A stretch of DNA of 64,000 nt, from the NCBI RefSeq assembly GCF_003112695.1, contig NZ_BFBP01000003.1, positions 264,278 to 328,277 of the forward strand, given 5' to 3'. The notes under the pieces are model-generated. The model had not been told where the DNA came from, ran no database searches, and saw only the letters and a list, made by a program, of their open reading frames with translations. A program made the position numbers and the translations under genes. The DNA comes from Azospira sp. I13. GTDB lineage: Bacteria; Pseudomonadota; Gammaproteobacteria; Burkholderiales; Rhodocyclaceae. Every line of letters starts with the position of its first letter. Positions within the stretch are counted from its first letter, which is position 1. Positions 57,157 to 64,000 of the stretch are shown here, one piece after another.

Positions 57157-60100
57157 TTAATCCTTGAGTTCATCCTTGAGCCAGCGCTGGCGCAGGCGTT
57201 GCAGGGCAGGGGAGGCGGCCAGCCGTTCGCCGATGCTGAGGACGAAAACGAAAAATACCGGTACCAGGAAAATCGCCAGGACCGTGGCGGTGACCATGCC
57301 GCCGAAGACCCCGGTGCCAATGGCGTGCTGGGTCTCGGCACTGGCGCCACGGGCCAGCATCAGGGGCACTACACCCAGGGCAAAGGCCAGGGAGGTCATG
57401 AGGATGGGCCGCAGGCGCAGCCGGGCAGCCGCGGCAGCGGCCTCGATCAGGCCCATGCCCTGCTCGTGCAGCTGCTTGGCGAACTCGATGATGAGGATGG
57501 CGTTCTTGGCCGAGAGGCCGATCACCGTGATCATGCCCACCTTGAAGAACACGTCGTTGGGCATGCCCCGGGCGTACACCGCGAAGACGGCGCCGATGAG
57601 GCCCAGGGGCACCACCAGCATCACCGCCAAGGGGATGGTCCAGCTCTCATAGAGGGCCGCCAGGACGAGGAAAACCACCAGCATGGAAAGACCCATCAGC
57701 AGCGGTGCCTGGGCTGCCGACTGGCGCTCCTGCAGGGATTGGCCGGTCCATTCCACGGCGAAGCCGGGGGGCAGCTTGGCGGCCAGGCGCTCCATTTCCG
57801 CCATGGCTTCGCCGCTGGAGGCGCCGGGGGCGGCACTGCCGGAAATGCGCACCGCCGGGTAGCCCAGGTAGCGCACCAGCTGCAACGGTGCGTCGCTCCA
57901 CTGGGGCGTCACCATCTCGCCCAGGGCCACCATGCCGCCGGCGTTGTTGCGCACGTAGAGGCGCAGGATGTCCTCCACCTGCATGCGGGAGCCGGCCTCG
58001 GCCTGAATGATGACCTGCTGCATGCGCCCCGCATTGGGGAAGTCATTGACGTAGAGGGAGCCCATGGCGGTGGACAGGGTGTCGCTGATATTGGCGAAGG
58101 AGACACCCAGGGCTTCGGCCTTCTGCCGGTCGATGTCGAGGCGGACGCTGGTGCCCGGGGGCAAGCCCTCCGGGTACACGCCCACCACCACCTTGCTCTC
58201 TGCCGCCATGGCCAGCAGTTGCTGCTGGGCCGCCATGAGGGCGGCGTAGCCCTGGTTGCCGCGGTCCTGCAGGCGCATGGCAAAGCCGGAGGAGGTACCC
58301 AGTTCCTCGATGGCCGGCGGCATGAGGTTGAAGACCATGCCTTCCCGGGCCTGGGCCATGGCGCCCTGGGCTGCCATCACCTCGGCGGAGGCCGTGGCGC
58401 CCTCCCGTTCATGCCAGTTCTTCAGGGTGGTGAAGACGATGGCAGCGTTGGGGCCGGAACCCGAGAAGCCCCAGCCCAGCACCGATTGCACCGCCTCGAT
58501 GCCCGGCCGGCCGACGGCGTGGGCTTCGAAGGTCTTCACCACGTCCAGGGTGCGTTCCGTGGTGGCGTCGGAGGGCAGCTGGATGGCGGTGATGAAGTAG
58601 CCCTGGTCCTCTTCCGGCAGGAAGGCGGAAGGCAGTTGCCAGAAGCCCAGGCCCAGTACCGCAACGATGGCGACGAAGGCCGCCATGGCCCGGCCGGTGC
58701 GCCGCAGCAGCCGCACCACCCGGCTCTCGTAGCCCCGGGTGAGGCGTTCGAAGGCCCGGTTGAAAGCGCCGAAAAAGCCGCCTTTTTCATGGTGCCCGGC
58801 ATCCACCGGCTTGAGCAGGGTGGCGCAGAGCGCCGGCGTCAGGGTCAGGGCGAGGAAGGCGGAAAAGAGGATGGAAACCGCCATGGAGAGGGTGAACTGG
58901 CGGTAGATGACTCCCACCGACCCCCCGGCCAGGGCCATGGGAATGAACACGGCGATCAGCACCAGGGTGATGCCCACCACGGCGCCGGAGATTTCCTGCA
59001 TGGCCTTGAGGGTCGCCTCCCTGGGCGACAGCCCTTCCGTGGCCATCAGCCGCTCCACGTTCTCCACCACGACGATGGCGTCGTCCACGATGATGCCGAT
59101 GGCCAGCACCATGCCGAACATGGTCAGCACATTGACCGAGAAGCCGGCCCCCAGCATGACGGTGAAGGTGCCGAGCAGGGCGATGGGCGCGACGATGGCG
59201 GGAATGAAGGTGTAGCGCACGTTCTGCAGGAACAGGTACATCACCAGGAATACCAGCAGCATGGCTTCGAGCAGGGTCTGGGCCACCTTTTCGATGGAAA
59301 TCTGCACGAAGGGCGCCGTGTCGAAAGGCACGGAATGACTCATGCCCGGGGGCATGGTGCGGGCCAGGTGATCCAGGCGCGCCCGTACCGCGGCGGCGGT
59401 GCGCACCGCATTGGCGCCGGGCGACATCTGGATGCCCAGGGCCGCTGCCAGCTTGCCGTTCTCGCGGATGGCCTCGCCATAGTTCTGGGCCCCCAGGGAA
59501 ACCCGGGCCACATCGCCGAGGACCACCTTGGAACCGTCCGGGTTGGCCCGCAGGACGATGGCGGCAAACTGTTCGGGGCTGCTCAACTGGCCCTGCACCG
59601 AGACCGGGAAGGTGACTCGCTGGCCCTGTACGGTCGGTGCGCCACCCACGCGGCCCGGGGCGATCTGGGTGTTCTGCCGCATCACCGCTTCGCTCAGGTC
59701 GCTCATCGAGAGCTTGTAGGCGATGAGCTTGGCCGGATCGACCCAGACCCGCATGGCCGCTTCGGAGCCGAACAACTGCACTCGGCCGACGCCGTCCACC
59801 CGGCGCAATTCCTCCACCATGTTGCGCGCCATGTAGTCGTTGAGGGCCACTTCGTCGTAGCGGCCGTCATCCGACTTGAGGCTGATGAACATGAGGAAGG
59901 AAGAGGCCGCCGATTCGAAGCGCAGGCCGTTTTGCCGCACCACGGCGGGCAGGCGGGGCTCCACCGTCTTGATGCGGTTCTGTACGTCCACCTGGGCCAG
60001 CTCCGGGTTGGTGCCGGGCTTGAAGGTGGCGGTGATCTGGGCCATCCCCGAAGTGTCGGTGGAGGATTCGAAATAAAGCAGGTTCTTGACGCTGGAAAGC

Positions 60101-60309
60101 TCCCGCTCGATCAGCCCCACCACCGCATCGTTCATGGTCTGGGGCGTGGCACCGGGGTATACGGCGTAGATGCTGACCATGGGCGGCGCCACCGTGGGGT
60201 AGCGGGCGATGGGCAGCTGGGGGATGGCGATGAGGCCCAGCAGGATGATGAAGAGGGCGATCACCCAGGCAAAGATGGGGCGCCGGACGAAGAAGGCGGG
60301 CAGCTTCAT
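57157..60309 (-). CDS. RND multidrug efflux pump, HAE1 family (AcrB/AdeB-like)
   Basis: 1050 residues, 12 TM helices and two large periplasmic loops. N-terminus FFVRRPIFAWVIALFIILLG; proton-relay aspartates in FGMVLAIGIIVDDAIVVVEN; C-terminal repeat of the half-unit with GLSAKNAILIIEFAKQL. It pumps hydrophobic drugs, dyes or solvents out of the periplasm. The ATG overlaps the adaptor stop by 4 bp, and the divergent AdeRS-like system suggests its regulation. Confidence 0.96.
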   Translation of the reverse strand: MKLPAFFVRRPIFAWVIALFIILLGLIAIPQLPIARYPTVAPPMVSIYAVYPGATPQTMNDAVVGLIERELSSVKNLLYFESSTDTSGMAQITATFKPGTNPELAQVDVQNRIKTVEPRLPAVVRQNGLRFESAASSFLMFISLKSDDGRYDEVALNDYMARNMVEELRRVDGVGRVQLFGSEAAMRVWVDPAKLIAYKLSMSDLSEAVMRQNTQIAPGRVGGAPTVQGQRVTFPVSVQGQLSSPEQFAAIVLRANPDGSKVVLGDVARVSLGAQNYGEAIRENGKLAAALGIQMSPGANAVRTAAAVRARLDHLARTMPPGMSHSVPFDTAPFVQISIEKVAQTLLEAMLLVFLVMYLFLQNVRYTFIPAIVAPIALLGTFTVMLGAGFSVNVLTMFGMVLAIGIIVDDAIVVVENVERLMATEGLSPREATLKAMQEISGAVVGITLVLIAVFIPMALAGGSVGVIYRQFTLSMAVSILFSAFLALTLTPALCATLLKPVDAGHHEKGGFFGAFNRAFERLTRGYESRVVRLLRRTGRAMAAFVAIVAVLGLGFWQLPSAFLPEEDQGYFITAIQLPSDATTERTLDVVKTFEAHAVGRPGIEAVQSVLGWGFSGSGPNAAIVFTTLKNWHEREGATASAEVMAAQGAMAQAREGMVFNLMPPAIEELGTSSGFAMRLQDRGNQGYAALMAAQQQLLAMAAESKVVVGVYPEGLPPGTSVRLDIDRQKAEALGVSFANISDTLSTAMGSLYVNDFPNAGRMQQVIIQAEAGSRMQVEDILRLYVRNNAGGMVALGEMVTPQWSDAPLQLVRYLGYPAVRISGSAAPGASSGEAMAEMERLAAKLPPGFAVEWTGQSLQERQSAAQAPLLMGLSMLVVFLVLAALYESWTIPLAVMLVVPLGLIGAVFAVYARGMPNDVFFKVGMITVIGLSAKNAILIIEFAKQLHEQGMGLIEAAAAAARLRLRPILMTSLAFALGVVPLMLARGASAETQHAIGTGVFGGMVTATVLAIFLVPVFFVFVLSIGERLAASPALQRLRQRWLKDELKD

Positions 60310-61499
60310 GGCTTCACCACGCTGCCGTCGGCGGTCAGGGGCCAGGGCTGGGGCGAGACCGGGGCGCCGGGCTGCAGCCGGTCCTGGCCTTCGACGATAA
60401 CCTGCTCGCCGGCCGCCAGGCCGCTGCGCACCAGATACTGGCGCTGCACCAGCTTGCCCAGTTCCACCGGCTTGAGATTGGCCTTGCCGTCCTGGCCCAC
60501 CACCCAGACCTGGGCCTGGCCGGCGGCACCGCGGGAGACGGCCTGCTGGGGAATGAGCAGGCCCTGGAGGTCGCCGCCCTGGGGCACCCGGGCTCGCACG
60601 AACATGCCGGGCAGCAGGTGCCGCTCCGGGTTGTTCACGCGGATGCGTACCACCACGTCGCCGGTGCCCGCATCCACATTGATGCCGGAGAAGAGGATGT
60701 GGCCGGAGACCGGATAGGGGTTGCCCTGGGCATCGAGAATCTTCACATTGCCGTCCTTGCCGCTGTCGCCAGCCCCCGCCTGGCCGGCGGATTTGCGGAT
60801 GGCTTCCAGCATGGAGGCCGGCTGCCGCACATCCACATAGACTTGGTCGATCTGCTGCACCCGGGCCATGGGGTTGGCATCGGTCTGGCCCACCAAGGCG
60901 CCTTCGGTCACCAGCTCCTCGCCGATGCGGCCGGCGATGGGGGAGCGGAGAGTGGCGAAGTCCAGGTCCAACTGGCGGCGGGCCAGGGCGGCCTTGGCCT
61001 GGGCCACGTCGGCGGCGCTCTGGTTGTATTGGGAGAGGGCATCGTCGAACAGCTGCTGGCTGACCGCATCCGCATCCACCAGGGGCTTGAGGCGGTCCAC
61101 CTGCAGCTTGGCCCGTTCCATGGCGGCGCCGGCCCGCTTCAGGGCAGAGGCGGCGCTATCCACCTCGGCCCGGAAGGGGGCCGGGTTGATCTGGAAGAGG
61201 GGCTGGCCGGCTTGCACTTCGGCCCCCTGCTCGAACAGCCGGCGCAGCACGATACCGCCTACCTGGGGGCGAATCTCCGCCGTGCGCAGGGCGCTGACCC
61301 GGCCCGGCAGTTCATCTTCGAGATGCACCGGGCGCGTTTCCAGGGTCAGGGTGGATACAATGGGCGGCGGCATTTCCTGGGGGGTCTCCCGGGGCGCACA
61401 GGCGGCCAGGAGGGCTGCGAGCAGCGTTGGCAGCAGTGCGGCGCGCAAGGCCGGGGAATGGTTTTGCAGGTCTGGCAGGCGTGGCAGGTTCTTTTTCAT
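60306..61499 (-). CDS. RND efflux periplasmic adaptor (AcrA/AdeA-like lipoprotein)
   Basis: 397 residues. Lipobox LLAACAP (cysteine near residue 34) anchors it to the inner membrane. Lipoyl half-motifs (RTAEIRPQVGGIVLRRLFEQ, GAEVQAGQPLFQI), a helical hairpin (about 100-170) and beta-barrel domains (IAGRIGEELVTEGALVGQTD) are in order. It bridges the pump and outer-membrane duct. First gene of the efflux operon; divergent from the response regulator. Confidence 0.94.
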   Translation of the reverse strand: MKKNLPRLPDLQNHSPALRAALLPTLLAALLAACAPRETPQEMPPPIVSTLTLETRPVHLEDELPGRVSALRTAEIRPQVGGIVLRRLFEQGAEVQAGQPLFQINPAPFRAEVDSAASALKRAGAAMERAKLQVDRLKPLVDADAVSQQLFDDALSQYNQSAADVAQAKAALARRQLDLDFATLRSPIAGRIGEELVTEGALVGQTDANPMARVQQIDQVYVDVRQPASMLEAIRKSAGQAGAGDSGKDGNVKILDAQGNPYPVSGHILFSGINVDAGTGDVVVRIRVNNPERHLLPGMFVRARVPQGGDLQGLLIPQQAVSRGAAGQAQVWVVGQDGKANLKPVELGKLVQRQYLVRSGLAAGEQVIVEGQDRLQPGAPVSPQPWPLTADGSVVKP

Positions 61500-61699
61500 G
61501 GGGCAGGCATGGCGTTACCGGCAGGCAACGGCGGCATAGTGATGACTGCGTCAGTGTAGGGAAGCGAAATTGGCGCTTCGTGGTGGAAATGTGGAGAAAT
61601 GATGGAGAAGTACCTACGCAGCACAGGGGTATCCGCAGTGGGGCGGGCCGGGCTGGCGTCATGGCCTGCGCAGTCCGGCCGGGCGCGGAGGATGCCGCG

Positions 61700-62404
61700 G
61701 TGACGTCGGCCGAAGCCCTGGTCCTCGTCGCCGAGGACGAACCGGAAATCGCCGACATCCTGCGGGCCTATCTGGCCCGGGAGGGGTTGCGCACCCTCCA
61801 CGCCGCCAACGGCCGGGAGGCCCTGGAAATGCACCTGGCCCTGCGCCCCGACCTGTTGCTGCTCGACGTGCGCATGCCGCTCCTGGACGGCTGGCAGGTG
61901 CTGGCCGAGGTGCGCCGCCGGGGCAGTACGCCAATCATCATGATCACCGCCCATGACCAGGATGTGGACAAGCTCTCCGCCCTGCGCATGGGGGCCGACG
62001 ATTACGTGGTCAAGCCCTTCAATCCGGCCGAAGTGGCGGCCCGGGCCCGGGCCGTGCTGCGTCGTACCCTGGGCAATGGGGATGGCGGCGCCGGTGTGTT
62101 GCGGGTAGGCCCCCTGGAAATCGACCTGGATGCCTTCCGCGTCACCGTCGGCAGTGGTGCCGAGGCTCAGCCCCTGACGTTGACCCTGACCGAGTTCCGC
62201 CTGCTTGCCCACCTGGCCCGCCTGCCCCGGCGTGTTTTCAGCCGCGCTGAACTGCTCCACGCCTGCCTTCCCGAGAGCGATGCTCTGGAGCGGACGGTGG
62301 ATAGCCACCTGAGCAAGCTGCGGCGCAAGCTGGAAGAGGCCGGCGTCAGCGGCCTGCCGGTGAGCATTCGCGGCGTTGGCTACTGCCTCGAGGGGAGCGG
62401 CTGA
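61700..62404 (+). CDS. OmpR-family response regulator (AdeR/BaeR-like)
   Basis: 234 residues from GTG 61700 (GGAGG 8 bp upstream; longer frames upstream lack support). Receiver domain VLVAEDEPEIADILRAYLAR with phospho-aspartate in LLLLDVRMPLLDG. The stretch ADDYVVKPFNPAEVAARARA is strikingly like AdeR of Acinetobacter. C-terminal winged helix (LTEFRLLAHLARLPRRVFSR). It likely controls the divergent efflux operon from the 200-bp gap. Confidence 0.88.
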   Translation: MTSAEALVLVAEDEPEIADILRAYLAREGLRTLHAANGREALEMHLALRPDLLLLDVRMPLLDGWQVLAEVRRRGSTPIIMITAHDQDVDKLSALRMGADDYVVKPFNPAEVAARARAVLRRTLGNGDGGAGVLRVGPLEIDLDAFRVTVGSGAEAQPLTLTLTEFRLLAHLARLPRRVFSRAELLHACLPESDALERTVDSHLSKLRRKLEEAGVSGLPVSIRGVGYCLEGSG

Positions 62405-63573
62405 TGTTGCCCAACGGCCTGAGCCGGCAGCTGGTCATCTCCATGTCGGCGGTGGCCCTGGGGGTGACCCTGTTCATCCACGTCAGCTTCTACATTTTCT
62501 ACGCCGTGGCCATGGAGGTGAATCCGGCCATGGTTTCCTCCACGCCGGATGCCTGGCCCCCCACCGGGCCGGAATGGGGGTGGATGATCGCGGTAACCCT
62601 GATCGGCCTCATCGGCGCCATCTACACCGCTTCCCGCCTCAGCCGGCGCATCCTGCAGCCCCTCAATTCGGTGGCCGAGAGCCTGCGCCGCCTGGCCCAC
62701 GGCGACCTGGACGCCCGGGCCGTGGCGGAAACGGGAGCCATGGGCGAGACGGCCACCCTAGTGGCGGACTTCAACACCATGGCCGAGCGCCTGCAGCGCA
62801 TGAGCAGCGATTTCTCCACCTGGAATGCCGCCATCGCCCATGAACTGCGCACCCCGGTCACCATCCTGCGGGGGCGCCTGCAAGGCCTGGCGGAGGGCGT
62901 CTTCGAGCCGGACCCGGTGCAGTTCCACAGCCTGCTTACCCAGGTGGAAGGGTTGTCCCGCCTGATCGAGGACCTGCGGGTGCTGAGCCTGGCCGACAGC
63001 GGCCACCTCAGCCTGCATCTGGAGCGTTGCGACCTGGCAGCGGAAATCCTGCGCATCGCCAGCCTCCTGGAGCCGGAGCTGGTTGCCGCCGGCTTTCGCC
63101 TGCGCCTGCGGCTGGAGGCAGCGCCGGTGCACTGCGACGTCACCCGCATCCGGCAGATCGTCCTGGCCTTGCTCGACAATGTGCGGCGCTACGCCCACCC
63201 CGGTGAAATCACCATTTCCTGCGGCCTGCGCGGCGGCCCGGCGGCTGGCCAAAGCGCGGCTGAAAGCCTTGCGGAAGGCCGGGGAGAGGGCGCCGGGAGC
63301 AGCTCCCAGGCCGGGGAGGGGGATTTCATCTTCCAGATCGAGGACGATGGCCCCGGGGTGCCGGATGCCCTGCTGCCCCATCTCTTCGACCCCTTCCACC
63401 GCGGTGACGATTCCCGTAGCCGGGCCAGCGGCGGCAGCGGCCTGGGGCTGGCGGTGGTCCGGGCCGTGGTGGAGGCCCATGGTGGCCGCATCCGCTGCCG
63501 GCGCGGCAGCCGGGGGGGCGCCCTGTTCGAGGTGGAATTGCCGCCCACGCACCCCTCGCCGGAAGCCTGCTGA
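62404..63573 (+). CDS. Sensor histidine kinase (AdeS/BaeS-like)
   Basis: 389 residues; ATG overlaps the regulator stop (TGATG). TM1 (LVISMSAVALGVTLFIHVSF), a short periplasmic loop of about 30 residues, TM2 (WMIAVTLIGLIGAIYTASRL), HAMP, HisKA with IAHELRTPVTILRG, and an ATPase domain with DDGPGVPD and GGSGLGLAVV. The small sensor loop suggests it perceives signals in or at the membrane. A low-complexity insert lies around residues 280-300. Confidence 0.9.
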   Translation: MLPNGLSRQLVISMSAVALGVTLFIHVSFYIFYAVAMEVNPAMVSSTPDAWPPTGPEWGWMIAVTLIGLIGAIYTASRLSRRILQPLNSVAESLRRLAHGDLDARAVAETGAMGETATLVADFNTMAERLQRMSSDFSTWNAAIAHELRTPVTILRGRLQGLAEGVFEPDPVQFHSLLTQVEGLSRLIEDLRVLSLADSGHLSLHLERCDLAAEILRIASLLEPELVAAGFRLRLRLEAAPVHCDVTRIRQIVLALLDNVRRYAHPGEITISCGLRGGPAAGQSAAESLAEGRGEGAGSSSQAGEGDFIFQIEDDGPGVPDALLPHLFDPFHRGDDSRSRASGGSGLGLAVVRAVVEAHGGRIRCRRGSRGGALFEVELPPTHPSPEAC

Positions 63574-63924
63574 AGCCGCGGGGAGGGCTCCCGTCAGTAC
63601 CCCGGGAACATCCCGCGAGATGTTCCCATATCATCGGTATGGGTCGGCTGGGCGGAAAATTGGCCGATTTCCCTATTTTTTGGCATTGGCATATGGTTCT
63701 GCCGGCCGTTTGCGATTACGATGAAGCAACGCCCCGCTGCTTGTTGCAAGGTTACCCGGGGCGGGGCTGCGAGGCAGCCGGGATGCGGCGATCGATCAAG
63801 GGATCGCGGTGACGGAAGCAGAGGAGGGAATAGGGGGGAACATGGGCGTCGGAGAACAAAAACAAACGCCGCGGGAAAAGCAAAAAGGGAGTTGTGATTG
63901 CTCACAACTCCCTTGCGGAATTCT
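63574..63924. other. Intergenic region before tRNA-Asn
   Basis: About 350 bp without a convincing gene. The inverted repeat GGGAACAT / ATGTTCCC (63604-63627) follows the kinase gene and may be a weak terminator or protein site. A second GC-rich dyad lies near 63731-63790. The tRNA terminator occupies the right end. Confidence 0.5.
63882..63914 (-). terminator. Terminator of tRNA-Asn
   Basis: On the minus strand AAGGGAGTTGTGA / TCACAACTCCCTT, a perfect 13-bp stem with a 4-base loop, followed by TTTTTG. Confidence 0.92.
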
Positions 63925-64000
63925 TGGCTCCCCGACCTGGGCTCGAACCAGGGACCTACGGATTAACAGTCCGGCGCTCTACCGACTGAGCTATCGAGGA
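63925..64000 (-). tRNA. tRNA-Asn (GUU anticodon)
   Basis: 76 nt including encoded CCA. Acceptor stem TCCTCGA / TCGGGGA, D arm TAGCTCAGTCGGTAGAGC, anticodon GTT in CTGTTAA, T arm CTGGTTCGAGCCCAG. The 5' base falls on the last base of the window. Confidence 0.95.

Noticed and set aside
57199..60717. 1172-codon open frame antisense to the RND pump
   Set aside because: Shadow frame caused by high GC third positions; the pump on the other strand has every family motif.

Overview
The window is a GC-rich stretch of a betaproteobacterial chromosome. Gene content and order (isc cluster with cysE, dctA/dctSR, fimV-truA-trpF-trpB-trpA-accD-folC-SPOR-cvpA-purF-metZ, glrK-qseG-glrR) suggest a Rhodocyclales member such as Azospira or Dechloromonas. 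This is inference from gene content; no 16S or database comparison was possible. About 54 kb is host housekeeping or regulatory DNA. About 10.4 kb (30219-40599) is a clearly more AT-rich filamentous-phage (inovirus) prophage.

Layout. 1-2.9 kb: end of an unidentified gene, an exported metallo-beta-lactamase-fold protein, a MerR regulator coupled to a carboxymuconolactone-decarboxylase-like protein, and a membrane protein. 2.9-6.8 kb: a LysR regulator divergent from a dioxygenase / cytochrome b561 / YceI / YceI operon. 6.8-11.8 kb: GlrK-QseG-GlrR envelope-stress system, followed by two GlrR-type palindromes, a sigma-54 promoter and three glycine-zipper envelope protein genes. 12.4-15.3 kb: a GGDEF-EAL receptor. 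15.5-25.3 kb: suhB, trmJ, cysE and a complete isc operon with IscR boxes and two cysteine desulfurases. 25.5-29.9 kb: dctA divergent from dctS-dctR, with a nested palindrome between them. 29.95 kb: tRNA-Ser.

30.2-40.6 kb: the prophage. It is bounded by a 20-bp direct repeat and carries integrase, Rep, its own secretin, Zot/pI, a pVI-like protein, pIII, pVIII, small coat/assembly proteins, an ssDNA-binding protein, an excisionase-like regulator and a CI/Cro-type repressor. The core order matches the circular Ff map. A two-gene cassette of unknown function sits on the opposite strand beside a hairpin-rich intergenic region. The attR core forms the last codons of the repressor gene, so excision should extend the repressor by 17 residues. 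This is the most interesting prediction in the window.

40.6-54.9 kb: fimV (starting 45 bp from attR), a T-component-like membrane protein, truA and trpFBA. Then accD, flanked by two CACAGAG-type inverted-repeat elements, folC, a SPOR protein, cvpA, purF and metZ. 55-63.6 kb: a small YXWGXW-like protein and an RND efflux operon (outer-membrane factor, pump, adaptor) divergent from a two-component system arranged like AdeRS-AdeABC. The window ends in a tRNA-Asn gene on the minus strand.
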